A stretch of 36,099 nt of DNA from Methylobacterium indicum (lineage in GTDB: Bacteria; Pseudomonadota; Alphaproteobacteria; Rhizobiales; Beijerinckiaceae), in NCBI RefSeq assembly GCF_001043895.1, contig NZ_JTHF01000106.1:1-36099 (forward strand). Direction: 5' to 3'. Below, piece after piece: positions 20,491 through 31,954 of this stretch. The notes below the pieces were generated by a model. The model was not told the origin of the DNA, ran no database searches, and saw only the letters and a list, made by a program, of their open reading frames with translations. A program made the position numbers and the translations under genes. How positions within the stretch are numbered: the stretch's first letter is position 1; each line of letters opens with the position of its first letter.

Positions 20491-21894
20491 TCACATGTGC
20501 AGCGCGCGCTTCTCCACCGCCAGCGCGGCTTCCTTCACCGCCTCGGTCAGGGTCGGATGGGCGTGGCAGGTGCGGGCGATGTCCTCGGACGAAGCACCGA
20601 ACTCCATCGCCACCGCGACCTCCATGATGAGGTTGCCGGCATCGGGCCCGACGATGTGGACGCCGAGCACCCGGTCGGTCGACGCGTCGGCCAGCACCTT
20701 CACGAAGCCGTCGGTGGTGTGGTTCACCTTGGCGCGACCGTTGGCGGTGAACGGGAACTTGCCGATGTTGTAGGCGATCCCGTCCTTCTTCAGCTCCTCC
20801 TCGGACTTGCCGACCGAGGCGACCTCCGGCGTGGTGTAGACCACGTTCGGGATCACGCCGTAATTCACGTGGCCGGCCTTGCCGGCCAGGATCTCCGCCA
20901 CCGCGACGCCCTCGTCCTCGGCCTTGTGGGCGAGCATCGGGCCGGCGATCACGTCGCCGATGGCGTAGATGCCGGTGACGTTGGTGGCGTAGCGGTCGTC
21001 GGTCTGGATCCGGCCCTTGTTGTCGAGCTGGACGCCGACCGTGTCGAGGCCGAGGCCGGCGGTGTAGGGCGTCCGGCCGATGGCGACGAGCACGACGTCG
21101 GCCTCCAGCACCTCCGCGGCGCCGCCCGCGGCCGGCTCGACCGTGACCTTGGCGCCCTCACCGGTGCGCTCGACGCCGGTGACCTTCTGCGACAGGCGGA
21201 ACGTGATGCCCTGCTTGGCGAGGATGCGCTGGAACTGCTTGCCGACCTCGCCGTCCATGCCCGGCAGGATCCGGTCGAGATACTCGACGACGGTCACCTC
21301 GGCGCCCAGACGCCGCCAGACCGAGCCGAGTTCGAGGCCGATGACGCCGGCGCCGATGACGACGAGCTTGCCCGGGACCTTGGTCAGGTCGAGGGCGCCG
21401 GTCGAGGAGACTACGACCTCCTCGTCGATGGTGACGCCCGGCAGGTTGGCGACATCCGAGCCCGTCGCGATCACGACGTTCTTGGCCTCGAGGATCTGGT
21501 TGCCGCCGTCCTCCGACTTGACCTCGACCCGGCCGGCGCCGGCGAGCCGCCCGGTGCCCTGGAAGGCGTCGATGCCGTTCTTCTTGAGCAGGAACGCGAC
21601 GCCCTTGGTGTTGCCGTCGACGCCGTCCTGCTTGAACGCCATCATCTTGGCCAGGTCGAGCTTCGGCTCGCCGACGGTGATGCCCAGCACCGGGAAGTGC
21701 TTGGTCGCCTCCTCGAACGCCTCGGAGGCGTGCAGCAGGGCCTTCGAGGGGATGCAGCCGACATTGAGGCAGGTGCCGCCATGGGCCGGGCGCTTCTCGA
21801 CCACGGCGGTCTTCAGGCCGAGCTGGGCGGCGCGCAGGGCGCAGACGTAGCCGCCGGGGCCGGTGCCGATGACGACGAGATCGTAGGAGGGCAT
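20491..21894 (-). CDS. lpdA: Dihydrolipoyl dehydrogenase (E3)
   Basis: This 467-residue FAD-dependent disulfide oxidoreductase reoxidises the lipoyl group of 2-oxo acid dehydrogenase complexes and passes electrons to NAD+. It has the FAD-binding GTGPGG (10-15), the redox disulfide Cys42/Cys47 in [13 protein letters not shown], and the NAD-binding [15 protein letters not shown] in the middle. The second FAD contact is in [21 protein letters not shown] (seen as [15 protein letters not shown]), and the His-Glu pair is in [10 protein letters not shown] near the C-terminus. The start is ATG at 21894; an upstream extension of the frame has no family similarity. It is the last gene of the mdh-suc block, after the SDR gene, and should serve the SucAB complex. 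Confidence 0.97.
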   Translation of the reverse strand: MPSYDLVVIGTGPGGYVCALRAAQLGLKTAVVEKRPAHGGTCLNVGCIPSKALLHASEAFEEATKHFPVLGITVGEPKLDLAKMMAFKQDGVDGNTKGVAFLLKKNGIDAFQGTGRLAGAGRVEVKSEDGGNQILEAKNVVIATGSDVANLPGVTIDEEVVVSSTGALDLTKVPGKLVVIGAGVIGLELGSVWRRLGAEVTVVEYLDRILPGMDGEVGKQFQRILAKQGITFRLSQKVTGVERTGEGAKVTVEPAAGGAAEVLEADVVLVAIGRTPYTAGLGLDTVGVQLDNKGRIQTDDRYATNVTGIYAIGDVIAGPMLAHKAEDEGVAVAEILAGKAGHVNYGVIPNVVYTTPEVASVGKSEEELKKDGIAYNIGKFPFTANGRAKVNHTTDGFVKVLADASTDRVLGVHIVGPDAGNLIMEVAVAMEFGASSEDIARTCHAHPTLTEAVKEAALAVEKRALHM

Positions 21895-21968
21895 GCGGAA
21901 CTCGCGAGGTTGGGAGCGGCCGGCCGAAGGAGCGCCGCCGCTGCGATGATGGGCAGGTGGAAGGACGG

Positions 21969-22715
21969 CTAGCGGCCGCCCGAGATCGTCAGGGTCGCGC
22001 CGGTAGCGTAGGAGGCCTCGTCGGAGAGGAGCCACAGCACCGCCGCGGCGATCTCGTCGGCGGTGCCGGCGCGCTTCATCGGCACCGTGGGACCGAGCCG
22101 CGCCAGCCGGTCGGGCTGGCCGCCGCTGGCATGGATCTCGGTCTCGATCAGGCCGGGGGCCACGCCGTTCACGCGGATGCCCTCACCGGCGACCTCGCCG
22201 GCGAGGCCCGTGGTGAGGGTGTCGATGGCCCCCTTCGAGGCCGCGTAGTCGACGTACTGGTTCGGTGCGCCGAGGCGCGCCGCGACCGACGAGACGTTGA
22301 CGATGACGCCGCCCTGCCCGCCGTGGCGGGTCGACATCCGCCGCACCGCCTCACCGGCGCACAGGAACGGGCCGATGACGTTGGTGGTCATCATGCGGTC
22401 CAGGCGCGCGAAGGTCATCTCGTCGACCCGGGCCGCGTGGTCGACGACGCCCGCATTGTTGACGAGGCCGCCGAGCGGCCCCAGGCCGTCGGCCGCCTGG
22501 AACAGGGCCGGGATGTCGGCCTCGACCGCGACGTCGCTGCGGACGGCGAGCGCCGTCCCGCCCGCCGCTTCGATCTCCCGCACCAGGGACTCGGCGGCGT
22601 CCTTGGCGGCGACGTAGGAGAAGCAGACGCGCCAACCGGCCCGCGCGGCGCGCAAGGCAACGGCGCGACCGATGCCGCGGCTGCCGCCGGTGACCACCAG
22701 GACCTTGTCCGTCAT
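21969..22715 (-). CDS. SDR family NAD(P)-dependent oxidoreductase
   Basis: This 248-residue classical short-chain dehydrogenase/reductase has the cofactor motif TGGSRGIG (9-16), NNAG (86-89), catalytic Ser143 with Tyr157 and Lys161 in YAASK, and the C-terminal [13 protein letters not shown] basic residue near the end of the second strand region would be needed to judge NADP versus NAD preference and is not decisive here. The substrate is unknown. The ATG at 22715 has AGGGAG eight bases upstream. The gene sits between sucB and lpdA on the same strand. A 75-bp gap to lpdA suggests co-transcription. A roughly 300-bp gap to sucB, filled by the inverted-repeat element, may loosen the link to the suc genes. 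Confidence 0.93.
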   Translation of the reverse strand: MTDKVLVVTGGSRGIGRAVALRAARAGWRVCFSYVAAKDAAESLVREIEAAGGTALAVRSDVAVEADIPALFQAADGLGPLGGLVNNAGVVDHAARVDEMTFARLDRMMTTNVIGPFLCAGEAVRRMSTRHGGQGGVIVNVSSVAARLGAPNQYVDYAASKGAIDTLTTGLAGEVAGEGIRVNGVAPGLIETEIHASGGQPDRLARLGPTVPMKRAGTADEIAAAVLWLLSDEASYATGATLTISGGR

Positions 22716-22792
22716 AGCCGTGCTCCCTGATGACGAGAGACTTCCACCCTCGGACGGGCAGGCTGTCCGCGGAACTTCACGGGGAAGAAAAA

Positions 22793-22959
22793 GGCGCGGG
22801 ATCCCCTCTCCCGTGTGGGAGAGGGGTAGGGGTGAGGGTGACACGCTTCAGTCTGAATCACCGAGCGTGGTGCTGGCAGCGGGACGGTTGGAGTTTTACT
22901 CAGAACCGTAGCACCCTCACCCCTACCCCTCTCCCACACGGGAGAGGGGATCCCGCGCC
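22793..22959. repeat. Perfect 48-bp terminal inverted repeat element (REP/MITE-like)
   Basis: Positions 22793-22840 are an exact reverse complement of 22912-22959, separated by 71 bases. Each arm contains its own hairpin, CCCCTCTCCC-gtgt-GGGAGAGGGG. The spacer holds two more 6-bp dyads: CACGCT (22842-22847) with AGCGTG (22864-22869), and ACGGTT with AACCGT in its right half. No open reading frame is contained. The left arm is followed directly by ACGCTTCA, as in the element at 20283-20455. The whole unit would fold into a long cruciform or RNA hairpin between sucB and the SDR gene. Confidence 0.85.
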
Positions 22960-22977
22960 CTGATCTTATCCCGGCGT

Positions 22978-23000
22978 GGCCTCTCCCAGGGGGAGAGGCC
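22978..23000 (-). terminator. Hairpin after sucB
   Basis: A perfect 10-bp stem, GGCCTCTCCC/GGGAGAGGCC with a three-base loop, lies 12 bases after the sucB stop on the minus strand. No T-run follows. It may protect the sucB 3' end or end transcription; its CTCTCCC wording also matches the neighbouring repeat family. Confidence 0.45.
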
Positions 23001-23012
23001 GTTTGTCTTGCC

Positions 23013-24299
23013 TCAGAGGTCGAGCACGAGGCGCGCCGGGTCCTCCAGGGCCTCCTTGACCCGCACCAGGAAGGTCACGGCCTCCTTCCCGTCGACGATC
23101 CGGTGATCGTAGGACAGGGCGAGGTACATCATCGGCCGCGCCTCGATCTTGCCGTTGCGCACGACCGGGCGCTCCTCGATGCGGTGCATGCCGAGGATGC
23201 CCGATTGCGGCGCGTTGAGGATCGGGGTCGACATCAGCGAGCCGTAGATGCCGCCGTTGGTGATCGTGAACGTGCCGCCCTGCATGTCCTCGATCGACAG
23301 CTTGCCGTCGCGGGCCTTGCGGCCGAAGCCGGTGATGGCCTTCTCGATGCCCGAGATCGACAGCTGGTCGGCGTCGCGCACCACCGGCACGACCAGGCCC
23401 TTGTCGGTGCCCACCGCGATGCCGACGTGGTAGTAGTTCTTGTAGACGATGTCCTGGCCGTCGATCTCGGCGTTCACCGCCGGCACGTCCTTCAGGGCGC
23501 CGATCACCGCCTTGGTGAAGAAGCCCATGAAGCCGAGCTTGGCGCCGTGCTTCTTCTCGAACACGTCCTTGTACTGCTGGCGCAGGGCCATCACCGCGCC
23601 CATGTCGACGTCGTTGAACGTCGTCAGCATCGCGGCGGTGTTCTGCGCGTCCTTGAGGCGCCGGGCGATGGTCTGGCGCAGCTTGGTCATGCGCACCCGC
23701 TCCTCGCGGGAGGCATCGTCCGGGGCGGACGGGGCGCGGGCCATCTGCGGGGCCGCCGGGGCGGGCGCGGAGGCGCCCGACGAGATCGCCGAGAGCATGT
23801 CGCCCTTGGTGACGCGGCCGTCCTTGCCGCTGCCCTTCACCGACGACGGATCGACGCCGGATTCCTGGGCGAGACGCGCGACGGCCGGGCCGTTGTCGCC
23901 GGCCGAATGACCCTTCGGAGCGGCGTCGCCGTGGCTGCCGTAGGAGGCGGAGGACGACTTGGCGGGCGCCTCGGCGGCGGCCTTCGGAGCCTCGGCCTTC
24001 GGAGCCTCGGCCTTGGGGGCTTCCGCCTTCGGAGCGGCCGCGCCGTTGCCGGCGGAGGCGCCGCCCTCGACGATCGAGCCGAGGAGCGCGCCGGGCTCGA
24101 CCGTCTCGCCGTCCTTGGCGACGATCTCGCCGAGCTGGCCGGCAGCCGGGGCGTTGACCTCGAGGGTGACCTTGTCGGTCTCGAGCTCGACCAGCGGCTC
24201 GTCGGCCTTCACGGTGTCGCCGGGCTTCTTGAACCAGCGGCCGATCGTGGCCTCGCTCACGGACTCGCCGAGCGTCGGGACGCGGATTTCGGTGGCCAT
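23013..24299 (-). CDS. sucB: 2-oxoglutarate dehydrogenase E2, dihydrolipoyllysine succinyltransferase
   Basis: This 428-residue protein forms the core of the 2-oxoglutarate dehydrogenase complex. The N-terminal lipoyl domain carries the lipoylated Lys43 in [12 protein letters not shown] flexible Ala/Pro/Lys linker (about 80-125) contains repeated KAEAP units. The E1/E3-binding domain follows ([30 protein letters not shown], broken here as [12 protein letters not shown] and [12 protein letters not shown], about 143-172). The C-terminal catalytic domain ends with the active-site [13 protein letters not shown]. The length matches the family. The start is ATG at 24299. Upstream, 96 bp separate it from sucA, with a hairpin in between. 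It works with SucA and the nearby LpdA. Confidence 0.97.
   Translation of the reverse strand: MATEIRVPTLGESVSEATIGRWFKKPGDTVKADEPLVELETDKVTLEVNAPAAGQLGEIVAKDGETVEPGALLGSIVEGGASAGNGAAAPKAEAPKAEAPKAEAPKAAAEAPAKSSSASYGSHGDAAPKGHSAGDNGPAVARLAQESGVDPSSVKGSGKDGRVTKGDMLSAISSGASAPAPAAPQMARAPSAPDDASREERVRMTKLRQTIARRLKDAQNTAAMLTTFNDVDMGAVMALRQQYKDVFEKKHGAKLGFMGFFTKAVIGALKDVPAVNAEIDGQDIVYKNYYHVGIAVGTDKGLVVPVVRDADQLSISGIEKAITGFGRKARDGKLSIEDMQGGTFTITNGGIYGSLMSTPILNAPQSGILGMHRIEERPVVRNGKIEARPMMYLALSYDHRIVDGKEAVTFLVRVKEALEDPARLVLDL
23980..24034. repeat. 15-bp tandem repeat inside sucB encoding KAEAP units
   Basis: Successive near-identical 15-base units of the type GCCTTCGGAGCCTCG encode the [17 protein letters not shown] linker after the lipoyl domain. 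The first copies are nearly exact and later ones drift at wobble positions, as expected of a coding tandem repeat under in-frame slippage. Confidence 0.8.
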
Positions 24300-24350
24300 G
24301 TCTTCCGTCAGGGTTGGGGCGGTGGGGATGCGCCCGGAAAAATTTTTAGG

Positions 24351-24372
24351 CGGCGCCCCTCGCGGGGCGCCG
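24351..24372 (-). terminator. Hairpin with displaced T-run between sucA and sucB
   Basis: A 9-bp stem (CGGCGCCCC/GGGGCGCCG) with a four-base loop lies 24 bases after the sucA stop. Reading on the minus strand it is followed by CCTAAAAATTTTT. The T-run is a few bases too far for a strict intrinsic terminator, so partial termination or mRNA 3'-end protection that tunes SucB against SucA is possible. Confidence 0.45.
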
Positions 24373-24395
24373 GCGACGTGGGAGGTAACCTCGGA

Positions 24396-27350
24396 TCAGA
24401 CCGCCAGGGCCTCGTTGAGGAAGGCCTGGAGCTGGTCGAGGTGCTTCGACATCAGGCCGACGGCGGTCGAGGCCGAGGCCGGACGGCCGACGTAGCGCGG
24501 GCGCTTGGAGGCGGAGCCGGCCTGGTTGAGCACCCATTCGAGGTAGGGCTCGACGAAGGCCCACGAGCCCATGTTCTTGGGCTCCTCCTGGCACCACACC
24601 ACCTCGGCGTTGCGGAAGCGCGAGATCTCGGTGGCGAGCGACTTCAGCGGGAACGGGTAGAGCTGCTCGACGCGCATCAGGTACACGTCGGAGATGCCGC
24701 GCTTCTCGCGCTCCTCGAACAGGTCGTAATAGACCTTGCCCGAGCAGAGCACCACGCGCCGGACCTTGTCGTCCTTCGACAGCTTCACGCCGTCCTGCGC
24801 CTTCTCGGCGTCGTCCCACAGCACGCGGTGGAAGGTCGAGCCCTCGGCGATGTCCGAGAGGGCCGAGACCGCCCGCTTGTGGCGCAGGAGCGACTTCGGG
24901 GTCATCAGCACCAGCGGCTTGCGGAAGTCCCGCTTCAGCTGGCGACGCAGGATGTGGAAGTAGTTCGAGGGCGTCGTGCAGTTGGCGACCTGCATGTTGT
25001 CCTCGGCGCACATCTGGAGATAGCGCTCCAGGCGGGCCGAGGAATGCTCCGGGCCCTGGCCCTCGTAGCCGTGGGGCAGGAGCATCACCAGGCCCGACAT
25101 GCGCAGCCACTTGCGCTCGCCGGACGAGATGAACTGGTCGACCACGACCTGCGCGCCGTTGGCGAAGTCGCCGAACTGCGCCTCCCACAGCACCAGGGAG
25201 TTCGGCTCGGCGAGCGAGTAGCCGTACTCGAAGCCGAGCACCGCCTCCTCCGAGAGCATCGAGTTGATGACCTCGTAGCGGCTCTGGCCGTCCTTGATGT
25301 GGTTGAGGGGCGTGTAGCGCTCCTCGTTCTCCTGGTCGATCACCACCGAGTGGCGCTGCGAGAAGGTGCCGCGCTCGACGTCCTGGCCCGACAGGCGGAC
25401 CCGGTGGCCCTCCGTGAGGAGCGAGCCGAAGGCCAGCGCCTCGGCGGTAGCCCAGTCCAGGCCCTCGCCGGTCTCGATCGCCTTGGCGCGGTTGTCGAGG
25501 AAGCGCCGGATGGTGCGGTGCAGGTGGAAGTCCTGCGGCACGGTGGTGATGGCCGTCCCGATCTCCCGCAGGGTATCGGCCGGCACGCCGGTGCGGCCGC
25601 GGCGCGGGTCGTCCTCGTCCTCGCGCACCGCCTTCAGGCCCGACCAGCGGCCGTCCAGCCAGTCGGCTTTGTTGGCCTTGTAGGCGGTGGCGATGTCGAA
25701 CTCGCTGTCGAGGGTGGCGCGGAACTCGGCCTTGCGGTCCTCCAGTTCCTTCTCGCTCACCACGCCGCTCTCGGTCAGCTTCTTGCCGTAGGTCTCGAGC
25801 GTCGAGGGGTGCTTGCGGATGATCTGGTACATCTTCGGCTGGGTGAACGCGGGCTCGTCGCCCTCGTTGTGGCCGAAGCGGCGGTAGCAGAGCATGTCGA
25901 TCACGACAGGCTTGTGGAACTTCTGCCGGTACTCGGTGGCGATCTTGGCCGCGAAGGTGACGGCCTCGGGGTCGTCGCCGTTGCAGTGGAAGATCGGCGC
26001 CTCGACCATCTTCGCCACGTCGGACGGGTAGGGCGAGGAGCGCGAGAAGCGCGGATCGGTGGTGAAGCCGATCTGGTTGTTGATGATGAAGTGGATCGAG
26101 CCGCCGGTGCGGTGGCCCTTCAGGCCCGACAGGCCGAAGCACTCCGCCACCACGCCCTGGCCGGCGAAGGCGGCGTCGCCGTGGATGAGGAGCGGCAACA
26201 CGGTGGTGCGCTGCTCGTCGCCGGTCTGGTCCTGCTTGGCGCGCACCTTGCCGAGCACCACCGGATCGACGATCTCGAGGTGCGACGGGTTGGCGGTCAG
26301 CGAGAGGTGGACGGTGTTGCCGTCGAAGGCCCGGTCGCTCGAAGCGCCGAGGTGGTACTTCACGTCACCCGAGCCCTCGACCTCGGCCGGCGACGACGAG
26401 CCGCCCTTGAACTCGTGGAAGATCGCCCGGAAGGGCTTCGACATCACGTTGGCGAGCACGTTGAGGCGGCCGCGATGGGCCATGCCCAGCACGATGTCGG
26501 TGACGCCGAGCGCGCCGCCGCGCTTGATGATCTGCTCGAGCGCCGGGACCATCGCCTCCGAGCCGTCGAGGCCGAAGCGCTTGGTGCCGGTGTACTTCAG
26601 GTCCAAGAACTTCTCGAAGCCCTCGGCCTCGATCATCTTGTTGAGGATCGCCCGCCGGCCCTGCTCGGTGAACGAGATCTCCTTGTCCTTGCCCTCGATG
26701 CGCTCCTGGATCCAGGCCTTCTCCTCCGGATCGGAGATGTGCATGAACTCGACGCCGAGCGTCTGGCAGTAGGTCCGCTCCAGGATCGCGACGATCTCCC
26801 GGATGGTGCCGAATTCGAGGCCGAGCACGTTGTCGAGGAAGATCGGGCGGTCCCAATCGGATTCGGCGAAGCCGTAATGCTGCGGATGCAGCTCCTCGTG
26901 GTCGCCGCGCGGCTGGAGGCCCAGCGGATCGAGCTTGGCATGGAGGTGGCCGCGCATGCGGTAGGCGCGGATCAGCATGATCGCGCGGACCGAATCCTTG
27001 GTGGCCTGCTGCACGTCGGCCGGCGAGACGGGCTGGCCCTTGGCCTCCTGCTTCGCCTTGATCTTCTCGCCGACCGCCTTCTCGACCTGGGCCCAGTTGC
27101 CGTCGAGCGCCGAGACGATCTCGCCGTTGGCGGCGAGCGGCCAGTTCGGCTTGGTCCAGGACGCGCCTTCCGCGTTCTTGACCACGATCGCGCTCTCCTC
27201 CTTGAGACCGGAGAAGAAGCTGCGCCACTCGGGATCGACCGCGTTGGGATCCCGGGTGTAGGTCGCGTAGAGCTCCTCGATGTAGTCGGCGTTGCCTCCG
27301 TAGAGGAACGAGGTTCCGAGGAGGGCGTCGTTCGCGTCCTGGCGTGCCAT
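24396..27350 (-). CDS. sucA: 2-oxoglutarate dehydrogenase E1 component
   Basis: This 984-residue thiamine-diphosphate enzyme decarboxylates 2-oxoglutarate and transfers the succinyl group to the lipoyl domain of SucB. The N-terminus has the family start FLYGGNADYIEELYATY. Active-site and cofactor segments visible are GMAHRGRLNVLANV, IHGDAAFAGQGVV, CYRRFGHNEGDEPAFTQP (broken: CYRRFGHNEGDE) and MLLPHGYEGQGPEHSSARLER, the last seen as LPHGYEGQGPEHSSAR. The chain ends after KRPRYVGRPASASTAVG. All are intact and the length is normal for Rhizobiales. The start is ATG at 27350. It is downstream of sucD by 227 bp that contain several hairpins, and upstream of sucB. Confidence 0.98.
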   Translation of the reverse strand: MARQDANDALLGTSFLYGGNADYIEELYATYTRDPNAVDPEWRSFFSGLKEESAIVVKNAEGASWTKPNWPLAANGEIVSALDGNWAQVEKAVGEKIKAKQEAKGQPVSPADVQQATKDSVRAIMLIRAYRMRGHLHAKLDPLGLQPRGDHEELHPQHYGFAESDWDRPIFLDNVLGLEFGTIREIVAILERTYCQTLGVEFMHISDPEEKAWIQERIEGKDKEISFTEQGRRAILNKMIEAEGFEKFLDLKYTGTKRFGLDGSEAMVPALEQIIKRGGALGVTDIVLGMAHRGRLNVLANVMSKPFRAIFHEFKGGSSSPAEVEGSGDVKYHLGASSDRAFDGNTVHLSLTANPSHLEIVDPVVLGKVRAKQDQTGDEQRTTVLPLLIHGDAAFAGQGVVAECFGLSGLKGHRTGGSIHFIINNQIGFTTDPRFSRSSPYPSDVAKMVEAPIFHCNGDDPEAVTFAAKIATEYRQKFHKPVVIDMLCYRRFGHNEGDEPAFTQPKMYQIIRKHPSTLETYGKKLTESGVVSEKELEDRKAEFRATLDSEFDIATAYKANKADWLDGRWSGLKAVREDEDDPRRGRTGVPADTLREIGTAITTVPQDFHLHRTIRRFLDNRAKAIETGEGLDWATAEALAFGSLLTEGHRVRLSGQDVERGTFSQRHSVVIDQENEERYTPLNHIKDGQSRYEVINSMLSEEAVLGFEYGYSLAEPNSLVLWEAQFGDFANGAQVVVDQFISSGERKWLRMSGLVMLLPHGYEGQGPEHSSARLERYLQMCAEDNMQVANCTTPSNYFHILRRQLKRDFRKPLVLMTPKSLLRHKRAVSALSDIAEGSTFHRVLWDDAEKAQDGVKLSKDDKVRRVVLCSGKVYYDLFEEREKRGISDVYLMRVEQLYPFPLKSLATEISRFRNAEVVWCQEEPKNMGSWAFVEPYLEWVLNQAGSASKRPRYVGRPASASTAVGLMSKHLDQLQAFLNEALAV

Positions 27351-27438
27351 GGCGATCTGTCTATCCGCGCTGGTCGATCAATGCGCCGGCTTCTCGGACC
27401 CAGTTGGGGCGGGAGAATGGCATTCCATCGACGGTGGA

Positions 27439-27461
27439 GGCGCCCGGGTTGTCCGGGCGCC
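27439..27461. other. Perfect hairpin in the sucD-sucA gap
   Basis: GGCGCCCGG/CCGGGCGCC forms a 9-bp stem with a five-base GTTGT loop. It is the sucA-proximal member of three separate hairpins in the 227-bp gap. No T-run follows on either strand. Confidence 0.5.
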
Positions 27462-27508
27462 AGGATGTCTTACGCACTCGAGAGAGTTGACGTTTGCTTG
27501 CGATGTGG

Positions 27509-27553
27509 GTGCGGAACCGTGATTCCGCACGCCACGCCTGCCATGCGCGTGGC
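27509..27553. other. Two adjacent hairpins just after sucD
   Basis: GTGCGGAA/TTCCGCAC (27509-27530, six-base loop) directly abuts GCCACGC/GCGTGGC (27531-27553, nine-base loop). On the minus strand they start 25 bases after the sucD stop codon and lie before sucA. They could act as mRNA-stabilising or processing structures; their role is inferred from position. Confidence 0.45.
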
Positions 27554-27577
27554 TAAGGGCGAGGGTCCGACGGGCAA

Positions 27578-28462
27578 TCAGCCCTTCAGGACCTCGACCA
27601 GGGTCTTGCCGAGGCGGGCCGGCGACGGCGAGACGCGGATGCCGGCCTCCTCCATCGCGGCGATCTTGTCCTCGGCGCCGCCCTTGCCGCCCGAGATGAT
27701 CGCGCCGGCGTGCCCCATGCGGCGGCCGGGAGGGGCGGTACGGCCGGCGATGAAGCCGACCATCGGCTTCTTGCGGCCGCGCTTGGCCTCATCCTTGATG
27801 AACTGCGCCGCCTCTTCCTCGGCCGAGCCGCCGATCTCGCCGATCATCACGATCGACTCGGTCTTGTCGTCGGCGAGGAACAGTTCCAGCATGGCGATGA
27901 ACTCGGTGCCCTTGACCGGGTCGCCGCCGATGCCGACCGCGGTGGTCTGGCCGAGGCCCTCGTTGGTGGTCTGGAACACCGCCTCGTAGGTCAGGGTGCC
28001 GGAGCGCGACACGATGCCGACCGAGCCCGGACGGAAGATGTTGGCCGGCATGATGCCGATCTTCGACTCGCCGGCCGTCACGATGCCGGGGCAGTTCGGG
28101 CCGATGAGGCGCGACTTCGAGCCTTCGAGCGAGCGCTTGACGCGCACCATGTCGAGGACCGGGATGCCCTCGGTGATGCAGACGATCAGCGGGATCTCGG
28201 CGTCGATCGCCTCGCAGATCGCGTCGGCGGCGCCCGGCGGCGGCACGTAGACCACCGAGGCGTCGGCGCCGGTGGCGTGGCGGGCTTCCTTCACGGTGTC
28301 GAACACCGGCAGGCCGAGATGGGTCGCGCCGCCCTTCCCCGGCGAGGTGCCGCCGACCATCTTGGTGCCGTAGGCGATCGCCTGCTCGGAGTGGAAGGTC
28401 CCGTTCTTGCCGGTGAAGCCCTGGCAGATGACCTTGGTGTTCTTGTCGATGAGGATGGACAC
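27578..28462 (-). CDS. sucD: Succinate--CoA ligase alpha subunit
   Basis: This 294-residue subunit, with SucC, interconverts succinyl-CoA and succinate with formation of a nucleoside triphosphate. The CoA-binding Rossmann part begins [27 protein letters not shown], quoted as [48 protein letters not shown] is seen as [10 protein letters not shown] and [10 protein letters not shown]. The phosphorylated histidine is in [18 protein letters not shown] near the C-terminus. GPNCPGIVT is the usual active-site neighbour. All motifs are intact and the size is standard. The start is ATG at 28462. It lies 154 bp after sucC, with a GC hairpin in between, and should be co-transcribed. Confidence 0.98.
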   Translation of the reverse strand: MSILIDKNTKVICQGFTGKNGTFHSEQAIAYGTKMVGGTSPGKGGATHLGLPVFDTVKEARHATGADASVVYVPPPGAADAICEAIDAEIPLIVCITEGIPVLDMVRVKRSLEGSKSRLIGPNCPGIVTAGESKIGIMPANIFRPGSVGIVSRSGTLTYEAVFQTTNEGLGQTTAVGIGGDPVKGTEFIAMLELFLADDKTESIVMIGEIGGSAEEEAAQFIKDEAKRGRKKPMVGFIAGRTAPPGRRMGHAGAIISGGKGGAEDKIAAMEEAGIRVSPSPARLGKTLVEVLKG

Positions 28463-28588
28463 GTGCGATCTCCGGAGATCTGCATTCGGGGATGGGCGGT
28501 GCGGCTCAAGGCGACCGAGCGCGGTGCACCGCCTCTGAGAAAGCTGCGCTGACGGGGAACCCGGTCGCCCGGGCTCCGCTCACGAGAA

Positions 28589-28608
28589 GGGCACCCGCGC
28601 GGGCGCCC
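28589..28608 (-). other. GC hairpin between sucC and sucD
   Basis: GGGC-a-CCC, loop GCGC, GGG-c-GCCC gives seven pairs with one mismatch, located just after the sucC stop on the minus strand. It is a short, weakly supported structure that may stabilise the upstream mRNA segment. Confidence 0.25.
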
Positions 28609-28616
28609 CGCCCTCC

Positions 28617-29813
<1,197 letters not shown>

Positions 29814-29894
29814 GGGGCGACAAGCTTTCTGAAAGTCAGGCGGGGCGTGCGTGCAGAGGCGGCGCAGGGTTCCCCCGCGCCGCCGGTCGGGCGG

Positions 29895-31079
<1,185 letters not shown>

Positions 31080-31107
31080 TTACATTCCGGCCGCTTTGTC
31101 AGCGCGT

Positions 31108-31851
31108 CTAGAGCGTGCCGAGGCGCAGGATGCGCAGCATCGCCCGGATGATCGCCCCGAGACGGGCCTCGATCAGGTCCCGGGGCACCTCGGCGTCGAG
31201 CTGGATCGAGACCGGGTGCAGGAAGCGGTGGCTGGTGTCGAAGATGAAGGCGATGCCGCGCTCGCGGTCGCGCAGCGAGAAGGTGCCGGCATTCATCCCC
31301 TCCTCGATCACCCGCTCGACGAGCTGGCGCAGGCGGCCGCGGTGGCGCCGGGCGATCGGCCGGGACTCGACGGTGGCGTCGCGGTGGACGGCGAAGAGGT
31401 GCGGATCGCGCGCCAGCACCTCGCGCTGCATCGAGGCGAGCGCCAGCAGCAAGCGTTCGAGCTTGTCGTCGGCGGGGTCGGGCGCGTCCGCGATGGCGCC
31501 GAGCTCGGCCTCGACCTCCCGCAGCCAGCGGCCCGCCACCGCATCGACGAGGGCGGTCTTCGACGGGAAGTAGCGGTAGACGTTGGCATGCGTCATGCCC
31601 GCCTCGGCGGCGACCCCCACCACCGTGACCTGCCGGTGACCGAGCCGGCGCAGGTGGTCCGCCGCGATGGCGAGCAGCCGCGCATCGGCCGAGAGCGGCG
31701 CAGCGCGGGACCGGGCCCCGAGCCCCGTCGAAGCGAGGCCGGTGGAGGCGAACCCCGAGGAAGCGAGGCCGGCGGCCGGCCCGGGGGAAAACGGCGCGTC
31801 CGTCGGATGCGGCTCGTCGCGGGGCTGGGCGCCGGGGCGGCTGCGGGGCAT
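31108..31851 (-). CDS. TetR/AcrR family transcriptional regulator
   Basis: The 247-residue protein carries a TetR-type helix-turn-helix (about 53-99: ADARLLAIAADHLRRLG, VTVVGVAAEAGMTHANVYRYFPSKTALVDAV, seen as VGVAAEAGMTHANVYRYFPS). A helical ligand/dimerisation domain follows, containing REVLARDPHLFAVHRDATVESRPIARRHR. The C-terminal domain resembles the type in which the regulator senses a small molecule that is not evident from sequence. About 50 residues precede the DNA-binding domain and include an unusual repeat of GLAS/GFAST/GLAST. The ATG at 31851 lacks a clear ribosome-binding site, and a later start just before the HTH is possible. The target genes are unknown; mdh lies downstream on the same strand. 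Confidence 0.85.
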   Translation of the reverse strand: MPRSRPGAQPRDEPHPTDAPFSPGPAAGLASSGFASTGLASTGLGARSRAAPLSADARLLAIAADHLRRLGHRQVTVVGVAAEAGMTHANVYRYFPSKTALVDAVAGRWLREVEAELGAIADAPDPADDKLERLLLALASMQREVLARDPHLFAVHRDATVESRPIARRHRGRLRQLVERVIEEGMNAGTFSLRDRERGIAFIFDTSHRFLHPVSIQLDAEVPRDLIEARLGAIIRAMLRILRLGTL

Positions 31852-31954
31852 GGAACTCGGGAACGCTCGGGATCGGTTGGCGCGACGATTCCGACAGGTT
31901 AGCGCCCGGCCGCCCGCAGGAGAAGCCCCGCGGGACAGTCGTGAGGCCGCAGTA

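Noticed and set aside
23980..24034. Tandem repeat as a CRISPR-like array
   Set aside because: The units are contiguous without spacers and encode the lipoyl-domain linker in frame.
23103..27989. Very long open frame on the plus strand opposite sucA and sucB
   Set aside because: It is antisense to intact sucB, sucA and part of sucD. Its protein is rich in Arg/Gly/Val/Leu/His with no domain, as expected from a high-GC shadow frame.
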